A stretch of DNA of 64,000 bases, taken from the NCBI RefSeq assembly GCF_009646115.1, contig NZ_CP045720.1, forward strand, positions 806,001 to 870,000. The letters are read 5' to 3'. Under the pieces are notes generated by a model. That model was given only the letters and a program-made list of their open reading frames with translations. It had not been told where the DNA came from and did not search any database. Every line of letters starts with the position of its first letter. Position 1 is the stretch's first letter. This DNA comes from Pantoea eucalypti. GTDB taxonomy: Bacteria > Pseudomonadota > Gammaproteobacteria > Enterobacterales > Enterobacteriaceae. Made by a program: the position numbers and the translations under genes. This document shows, one piece after another, positions 59,073-64,000 of the stretch.

Positions 59073-59241
59073 AAAAATCACTATGGACAGACAGGGTAAA
59101 TCTACAGGAATTAAGCGCTCGATCCGCAATCGTCGGATCAAAAATTTGCAAACACAACATCACGACCACAAGCCAAAAGCTTTCAGAAAATCTGCGAACT
59201 CACTCACAAATCTAAAAACTTTTCGTTCCGGCTCAGGAAGT
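59041..59241 (-). ncRNA. gcvB: GcvB small regulatory RNA
   Basis: About 201 nt, divergent from gcvA. Its 5' end reads ACTTCCTGAGCCGGAACG, as in E. coli GcvB. It contains the G/U-rich R1 target region (GTGGTCGTGATGTTGTGTTT around 59147-59169 on the minus strand) and the conserved TACCCTGTCTGTCCATAGTG before the terminator. GcvB is an Hfq-dependent repressor of many amino-acid and peptide transport mRNAs, induced by GcvA when glycine is high. Between R1 and the terminator the sequence differs from E. coli but keeps a hairpin (GATCCG...CGGATC). Confidence 0.95.
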
Positions 59242-59247
59242 GTGGCA

Positions 59248-59276
59248 ACTATAGGTATTTGCTGGAGGTTCCTCAA
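59248..59276 (-). promoter_or_regulatory. gcvB promoter
   Basis: Minus strand TTGAGG (59276-59271), 17-bp spacer, TATAGT (59253-59248), then 6 nt to the predicted first base at 59241. GcvA is expected to bind close upstream, between gcvB and gcvA. Confidence 0.82.
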
Positions 59277-59285
59277 CGGACAAAT

Positions 59286-59291
59286 TATAAT
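59286..59291 (+). promoter_or_regulatory. Candidate -10 box of gcvA
   Basis: TATAAT on the plus strand 79 bp before gcvA, facing away from the gcvB promoter. No good -35 box at proper spacing, which would suit an autoregulated promoter bound by GcvA. Confidence 0.4.
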
Positions 59292-59369
59292 GCCTCGGAT
59301 TAAAAATTCTAATACGTAAACGCTTTGTATTAGCCTGCGTATTTTTCGCCGATCCGGATACGGAAAACC

Positions 59370-60287
59370 ATGTCGAAACGCCTTCCTCCTCTTAACGCAC
59401 TGCGTGTTTTTGATGCAGCTGCACGCCATTTAAGCTTTACCAAAGCGGCTGAAGAGCTGTTTGTCACCCAGGCTGCTGTAAGCCATCAGATAAAATCTCT
59501 GGAAGATTTTCTGGGGTTAAAGCTGTTTCGCCGGAGGAATCGTTCGCTGTTACTGACCGAGGAAGGACAAAGCTACTATCTCGACATCAAAGAGATTTTC
59601 TCGGCGATAAACGAAGCGACGCGCAAATTGCAGGCCCGCAGTGCCAAGGGGGCGCTGACGGTCAGTTTACTGCCAAGCTTTGCCATTCAGTGGCTGGTTC
59701 CCCGCCTCTCCAGCTTTAATATGGCTTATCCGGGAATTGACGTGCGCATCCAGGCGGTTGACCGTGACGAAGAGAAACTGGCAGACGATGTCGATGTGGC
59801 GATTTTTTACGGGCGGGGCAACTGGCCCGGACTGCGGGTGGAAAAACTCTATGCCGAATATCTGTTGCCGGTCTGCTCGCCGTCACTGATGACCGGGGAT
59901 AATCCGCTGAAAACGCCGATGGATCTGTCGCGTTTTACCCTGCTGCATGATGCCTCCCGCCGCGACTGGCAATCCTATATCCGGCAGCTGGGCCTGCAGC
60001 ATATTAATGTGCAGCAGGGGCCAATTTTCAGCCACAGCGCGATGGTTCTGCAGGCGGCGATTCATGGTCAGGGCGTGGCGCTGGCCAACAATGTTATGGC
60101 GCAGAGTGAAATAGAAGCCGGACGATTAATCTGCCCATTTAATGATGTATTAGTCAGTAAAAACGCTTTTTATCTGGTTTGTCATGACAGTCAGGCAGAA
60201 CTGGGTAAAATAGCCGCCTTCCGACAGTGGATTCTGGAAAAAGCTGCAACCGAACAAGAAAAATTCCGCTTTCGCTATCAACAATAA
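59370..60287 (+). CDS. gcvA: GcvA, LysR-type regulator of glycine cleavage
   Basis: 305 residues, the E. coli length, with very high similarity. Winged helix LSFTKAAEELFVTQAAVSHQIKSLEDFLGLKLFRR, C-terminal effector domain. Activates gcvTHP (at 2451-6912 here) and gcvB when glycine is present and represses gcvTHP with GcvR otherwise; autoregulated. Divergent from gcvB. Confidence 0.97.
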   Translation: MSKRLPPLNALRVFDAAARHLSFTKAAEELFVTQAAVSHQIKSLEDFLGLKLFRRRNRSLLLTEEGQSYYLDIKEIFSAINEATRKLQARSAKGALTVSLLPSFAIQWLVPRLSSFNMAYPGIDVRIQAVDRDEEKLADDVDVAIFYGRGNWPGLRVEKLYAEYLLPVCSPSLMTGDNPLKTPMDLSRFTLLHDASRRDWQSYIRQLGLQHINVQQGPIFSHSAMVLQAAIHGQGVALANNVMAQSEIEAGRLICPFNDVLVSKNAFYLVCHDSQAELGKIAAFRQWILEKAATEQEKFRFRYQQ

Positions 60288-60337
60288 CGTATTGATTTAT
60301 TTGCATTCAGATGCAAAAGCACCCTGAGGGTCAGTTC

Positions 60338-60733
60338 ATGTCCAGTCGTGCCATGTTTGTTTTTGCGGCTATCAGCGGATTTCTGCTGGTGGCTTTTGGC
60401 GCATTTGGTGCCCACGTGTTGAGTCAGTCGCTTGGTGCGGCTGAAATGGCCTGGATTCATACCGGGCTGGAGTATCAGGCTTATCACACCTTAGCGGTGA
60501 TGGGGCTGGGCGCTGCGATGTTACGTCGCGCCAATATCTGGTTTTACTGGAGCAGTGCGTTAATGGCGCTCGGCACCGTGCTGTTCAGTGGCAGCCTCTA
60601 TTGTCTGGCGCTGTCACATCTTAAATTTTGGGTTTTTATCACACCTGTGGGTGGAGTCTGTTTCCTCGCCGGTTGGGTATTGATGTTGATTGGCGCTTTG
60701 CGTCTTAAACGAAAGGCAGAACGCCATGAATAA
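60338..60733 (+). CDS. ygdD: YgdD, DUF423 inner-membrane protein
   Basis: 131 residues, the E. coli length, four hydrophobic segments. Family stretches: [35 protein letters not shown] and [12 protein letters not shown]. Function unknown. ATG 60338 has GAGG 9 nt upstream and gives the family length; the in-frame ATG 60311 would add nine residues. Overlaps rlmM by 8 nt. Confidence 0.93.
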   Translation: MSSRAMFVFAAISGFLLVAFGAFGAHVLSQSLGAAEMAWIHTGLEYQAYHTLAVMGLGAAMLRRANIWFYWSSALMALGTVLFSGSLYCLALSHLKFWVFITPVGGVCFLAGWVLMLIGALRLKRKAERHE

Positions 60734-61826
60734 AGTTTTACTCTATTGTCGCCCCGGTTTTGAAAAAGAGTGCGCGGCAGAAATCAGCGCTAAAGCGGCG
60801 GAACGCGAAATCTACGGCTTTCCCCGCGTTAAAGATGACTCCGGCTACGTGTTGTTTGAGTGCTATCAGTTCGAAGATGCTGATCGCCTGGCGCGTGAGC
60901 TGCCATTTGACGAGCTGATCTTTGCCCGTCAGATGCTGGTCGTCGGCGAAATGCTGCGTGACCTGCCACAGGAAGATCGTATCACCCCGATTGTCGGCAT
61001 GCTGACCGGCGTGGTGGAGAAGGGGGGCGAACTGCGTGTTGAAGTGCCTGACACCAACGAAGCCAAAGAGCTGACCAAATTCTGCCGCAAGTTCACCGTG
61101 CCGCTGCGTTCAGCACTGCGTGAAAGCAAAATCCTGCTGAACTATGAAAGCCCGAAACGCCCGGTTGTGCATGTGTTTTTCATCGCACCTGGCACCTGTT
61201 ACGTCGGTTACTCCATTCGGGAAAACAGCTCGCCGTTTTATATGGGTATTCCACGCCTTAAGTTTCCTTCTGATGCGCCAAGCCGTTCCACGCTTAAGCT
61301 GGAAGAGGCATTCCACGTATTCATCCCTGCGGATGAGTGGGATGAGCGTTTAGCCAGCGGCATGTACGCGGTGGACCTGGGAGCCTGTCCGGGCGGCTGG
61401 ACCTATCAACTGGTCCAGCGCAGCATGATGGTTTATGCGGTAGACAACGGACCGATGGCACCGAGCCTGATGGATACCGGCCAGGTGATGCATGAGAAAG
61501 CGGATGGATTTAAATTCCGTCCGCCTCGCACCAACATCAGCTGGCTGGTGTGTGACATGGTAGAGAAGCCGGTTCGCGTGGCTAACCTGATGACCGACTG
61601 GCTGGTCAACGGCTGGTGCCGCGAAGCGATCTTCAACCTTAAGTTGCCGATGAAAAAGCGCTATGAAGAGGTCACGCAGAATCTGGCCATGATGCAGGAG
61701 CGGTTTGATGAGAATGGCATCAACGTGCAGATTCGCGCCCGTCAGCTCTATCATGACCGCGAAGAGGTAACGGTTCATGTGCGTCGTATGTGGGCTGCGA
61801 CCGGTGGCCGTCGCGACGAGCGTTAA
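60726..61826 (+). CDS. rlmM: 23S rRNA 2'-O-methyltransferase RlmM
   Basis: 366 residues, the E. coli length. Methylates C2498 of 23S rRNA. N-terminal THUMP domain, C-terminal RrmJ-like domain with SAM motif [18 protein letters not shown] and the K-D-K-E tetrad around VCDMVEKP and [16 protein letters not shown] 60726 gives [19 protein letters not shown]. Coupled to ygdD by an 8-nt overlap. Confidence 0.96.
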   Translation: MNKVLLYCRPGFEKECAAEISAKAAEREIYGFPRVKDDSGYVLFECYQFEDADRLARELPFDELIFARQMLVVGEMLRDLPQEDRITPIVGMLTGVVEKGGELRVEVPDTNEAKELTKFCRKFTVPLRSALRESKILLNYESPKRPVVHVFFIAPGTCYVGYSIRENSSPFYMGIPRLKFPSDAPSRSTLKLEEAFHVFIPADEWDERLASGMYAVDLGACPGGWTYQLVQRSMMVYAVDNGPMAPSLMDTGQVMHEKADGFKFRPPRTNISWLVCDMVEKPVRVANLMTDWLVNGWCREAIFNLKLPMKKRYEEVTQNLAMMQERFDENGINVQIRARQLYHDREEVTVHVRRMWAATGGRRDER

Positions 61827-61829
61827 TCG

Positions 61830-61859
61830 ACTGGCTGAGTGCCGTTGCACTCAGCCGGT
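61830..61859. terminator. Bidirectional terminator hairpin between rlmM and xni
   Basis: Stem of 13 bp, GGCTGAGTGC (61833-61842) / GCACTCAGCC (61847-61856) extended by three pairs, loop CGTT. The right arm includes the xni stop codon and last codons. Confidence 0.7.
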
Positions 61860-62606
61860 GTAACGCAGCGTGTTCAGATTTCCCTGCAACACCAGATCCT
61901 GCTTCAGTGTGGCCACCTGACGACTAATCTCTGCCATATGCTGCCCTTCAGCGAGTTTTTCCCGCCATTTGGCGGGCACCTGGTCCAGTTGCTGGTAGAC
62001 CCCCTCAAGCGTCTGAAACGTTGTTAGCAGCTGCTTTGCGCTTTTAGGGCCGATGCCGGTGATGCCCGGAATTTTACTGCTGCTGATGCCGCATAATCCC
62101 CAGTAGTCAGGTAACCGCTGGGGCGCCACGCCAAACTCTGCCTCGATAAAAGGCAGGTCGAGCCACCGTTTCTGGAAGTAGTCGCGGATGCGGATCTCGG
62201 GTGCCAGCAGCTGGCAGTAGCCTTTGTCAGTGGAAACAATGGTGGCCTGATGTCCGGCCTGGGCCATTTTAACCGCCAGCGTCGCCGCTAAATCATCCGC
62301 TTCATCCTCGCCCGCAATCCAGCAGCTTACGCCTGCTGCGCGAAAAGCCTCCTGTAACGCCGGCATCTCTGCCTGCAAATCGTCTGGCATCGGCGGACGA
62401 CCGCTTTTGTAGTCGGGAAGCAGCTGATGCCGCCAGCCCTGATGACGCGCTTCGCCATCAAATACCGCCACGGCATGGGTCGGACGGGCGTGACCCAGTA
62501 CCTGGCGCAGCGCAGCCACACAGCCGTCGACACAGGGGGAGCCTTGTACCGCATGCAGACGGCGAATCAGATTCAATGCGTCAACAATAACAAGATGAAA
62601 AGCCAT
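61851..62606 (-). CDS. xni: Flap endonuclease Xni (ExoIX)
   Basis: 251 residues, the E. coli length. FEN/5'-3' exonuclease family related to the PolA N-terminal domain: [49 protein letters not shown] and the helix-hairpin-helix [11 protein letters not shown]. Lacks some PolA metal ligands, as in E. coli. The gene's stop lies inside the terminator stem. Confidence 0.95.
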   Translation of the reverse strand: MAFHLVIVDALNLIRRLHAVQGSPCVDGCVAALRQVLGHARPTHAVAVFDGEARHQGWRHQLLPDYKSGRPPMPDDLQAEMPALQEAFRAAGVSCWIAGEDEADDLAATLAVKMAQAGHQATIVSTDKGYCQLLAPEIRIRDYFQKRWLDLPFIEAEFGVAPQRLPDYWGLCGISSSKIPGITGIGPKSAKQLLTTFQTLEGVYQQLDQVPAKWREKLAEGQHMAEISRQVATLKQDLVLQGNLNTLRYTG

Positions 62607-62615
62607 GAGAGTATG

Positions 62616-62633
62616 GGCAGCCTGGGGGCTGCC
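62616..62633 (-). other. Hairpin between ppnN and xni
   Basis: Stem GGCAGCC (62616-62622) / GGCTGCC (62627-62633), loop TGGG, in the 34-bp gap between ppnN and xni. No U-run; possibly partial attenuation before xni. Confidence 0.5.
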
Positions 62634-62640
62634 TCCTGGT

Positions 62641-64000
62641 TTATTTGATAATTTCGTAGCAGGGGATGTAAGCAGTGCCTGGCAGCTTCATGCGCTGCTG
62701 GGCAACGAATCCCTGCAGCAGTTCATCCATGCGGTGCATGATGTCGGGGTCGCCATGCAGTTTAAAGCGTCCCTTCTCACGGATTTCGCGGATGCCCATC
62801 TCTTTAACGTTACCCGCGACGATGCCTGAGAAGGCGCGGCGCAGGTCGGCGGCCAGCTTCTCAGGAGGCTGATTCGTGTAGAGATTGAGGTTAGCCATAT
62901 TTTCATGGGTGGGCAGGAACGGCACCTGCAGATCGGGTTCAATGCGAATCGACCAGTTAAAGCTGTAAGCATCGCCGGTTTCGCGACGATTCTCTTTAAC
63001 CTGCGGCATCGCTTTCTTCATCAGACGCGCCACTTCTGCCGCATCATCGATAATAATCTGATAATGCTTACGCGCCTGTTCACCCAGCGTGTTGACGATG
63101 AAATCATCCAGCACACGGAAATAATCGGCGCTCTCTTCTGGTCCGGTCAGGATCAGCGGCAGTACCTGGTCGTTGTTCTGCGGATTCATCAGAATGCCCA
63201 GCAGATAGAGCAGCTCTTCTGCCGTGCCGACCCCGCCCGGGAAAATAATGATGCCATGGGCGATACGCACAAACGCTTCCAGACGTTTTTCGATGTCTGG
63301 CATGATGATCAGCTCATTCACCAGCGGATTCGGCGGTTCAGCCGCAATGATCGAGGGTTCTGTCAGGCCGATAAAGCGGCTGTCACGATAGCGCTGCTGG
63401 GCGTGGCCAACGGCGGCCCCTTTCATTGGTGCTTCCATCACGCCCGGCCCGCAGCCGGTACAGATATTCAGCTCGCGCAGACCCAACTGCGTACCAACAT
63501 TGCGGCAATACTGGTACTCAACGGCGTTGATTGAGTGTCCACCCCAGCACACTACGGTGTTGGGATACTCGCCAATGTGCAGTGCCCGTGCATTACGCAA
63601 AATGGAAAACACGGTGTTGGTGATCGTGGCGGAATCGTTCTCTTCGGCTGCCGTGAAACGGCCCGGCATGTTGAGCTGGCCGCTGACAAACAGGATGTCA
63701 CGCAGCACCGCAAACAGATTTGCCTGCAGGGAACGGATGATGCGGCCATCAACGAACGCCTCTTCCGGTGGATTGATCAGTTCCAGTTTGACGCCGCGCT
63801 CACGGCGCAGCACGTTGATGTCAAAATTCTCAAAGCGGGAGAGCAGTTCGTGGCTGCTGTCAGTCTGGCTGCCGGAGTTGAGTACTGCCAGAGAGCAATT
63901 GCGAAACAGCTGGTAGAGGTCGCTGCTGGCTGTGCGCTTAAGCATATCGACTTCCAGTTGCGAGAGCAGATCCATTGAGCCAAGTGGACTGATATGGGTA
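62641..64000 (-). CDS. ppnN: Pyrimidine/purine nucleotide 5'-monophosphate nucleosidase PpnN (start outside window)
   Basis: At least 452 residues visible; the frame is open to the window edge (base 63999). The last bases read [20 protein letters not shown], so by comparison with E. coli (454 aa, [10 protein letters not shown]) only about two codons are missing. LOG-like nucleosidase that cleaves NMPs and binds (p)ppGpp. Motifs [18 protein letters not shown] and [13 protein letters not shown]. An internal ATG at 63975 would truncate conserved residues. Confidence 0.95.
   Translation of the reverse strand, partial: THISPLGSMDLLSQLEVDMLKRTASSDLYQLFRNCSLAVLNSGSQTDSSHELLSRFENFDINVLRRERGVKLELINPPEEAFVDGRIIRSLQANLFAVLRDILFVSGQLNMPGRFTAAEENDSATITNTVFSILRNARALHIGEYPNTVVCWGGHSINAVEYQYCRNVGTQLGLRELNICTGCGPGVMEAPMKGAAVGHAQQRYRDSRFIGLTEPSIIAAEPPNPLVNELIIMPDIEKRLEAFVRIAHGIIIFPGGVGTAEELLYLLGILMNPQNNDQVLPLILTGPEESADYFRVLDDFIVNTLGEQARKHYQIIIDDAAEVARLMKKAMPQVKENRRETGDAYSFNWSIRIEPDLQVPFLPTHENMANLNLYTNQPPEKLAADLRRAFSGIVAGNVKEMGIREIREKGRFKLHGDPDIMHRMDELLQGFVAQQRMKLPGTAYIPCYEIIK

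Noticed and set aside
59059..59319. 86-codon plus-strand open frame
   Set aside because: It is antisense to the gcvB sRNA, gcvB promoter and terminator; no ribosome site and no protein-like composition.

Overview
The window is chromosomal DNA from a gammaproteobacterium of the order Enterobacterales. Almost every protein can be matched from memory to an Escherichia coli homologue of nearly the same length, and gene order follows the E. coli ubiH-gcv-lysS and thyA-recBCD-gcvA-ppnN segments. Accessory genes, G+C-rich codon use and missing E. coli blocks suggest Erwiniaceae (Pantoea/Erwinia-like) rather than Escherichia; that genus call is inference. No prophage, insertion sequence, CRISPR array or plasmid function was seen.

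Layout. 1-7.7 kb: end of ubiH, then ubiI (ubiquinone hydroxylation), the glycine cleavage operon gcvTHP and an SDR oxidoreductase. 7.7-12.8 kb: bglA with an RpiR-type regulator, yqfA, ygfZ, and sdhE-cptA (flavinylation and Fe-S maintenance). 12.8-19.7 kb: fldB, then the forward run xerD-dsbC-recJ-prfB-lysS; prfB carries its programmed +1 frameshift. 19.7-31 kb is the accessory part: a trypsin-like lipoprotein, an AraJ-like MFS exporter, lysR/lysA, a cellobiose-type PTS cluster (IIA; IIC-GH1-IIB-regulator-GNAT), then tas, ygdR, ygdQ. 31.7-37.7 kb: mutH, a 684-bp intergenic region with DnaA boxes, rppH-ptsP, lgt-thyA. 37.9-51.4 kb: a pseudopilin-like cluster (ppdA-ppdB-ygdB-ppdC) followed by recC-ptrA-recB-recD, mostly with 4-nt overlaps. 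51.5-64 kb: argA (tandem ARG boxes), amiC, three tandem initiator tRNA genes, mltA, tcdA, csdAE, ygdI, the sRNA gcvB divergent from gcvA, ygdD-rlmM, xni and ppnN (its first codons lie beyond the window).

How the parts work together. The glycine cleavage enzymes, their regulator GcvA and the GcvA-controlled sRNA GcvB are all present, at opposite ends of the window. DNA repair and recombination is heavily represented (xerD, recJ, mutH, recBCD, xni). Envelope functions include dsbC, lgt, amiC, mltA and four small lipoproteins. Sulfur and tRNA modification (csdA-csdE-tcdA) form one convergent group. Sugar use appears twice: bglA with an RpiR-type regulator, and a PTS/GH1 cluster whose control region holds three copies of a TTGGTATGCCAA-like operator spaced 31 and 63 bp apart.

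The least ordinary signals are noncoding: a pair of CsrA/RsmA-consensus hairpins between two nearly identical terminators after lysS, the phased PTS operators, twin hairpins in front of the PTS regulator gene, and the DnaA-box cluster between mutH and rppH. I did not find a convincing wholly new system.
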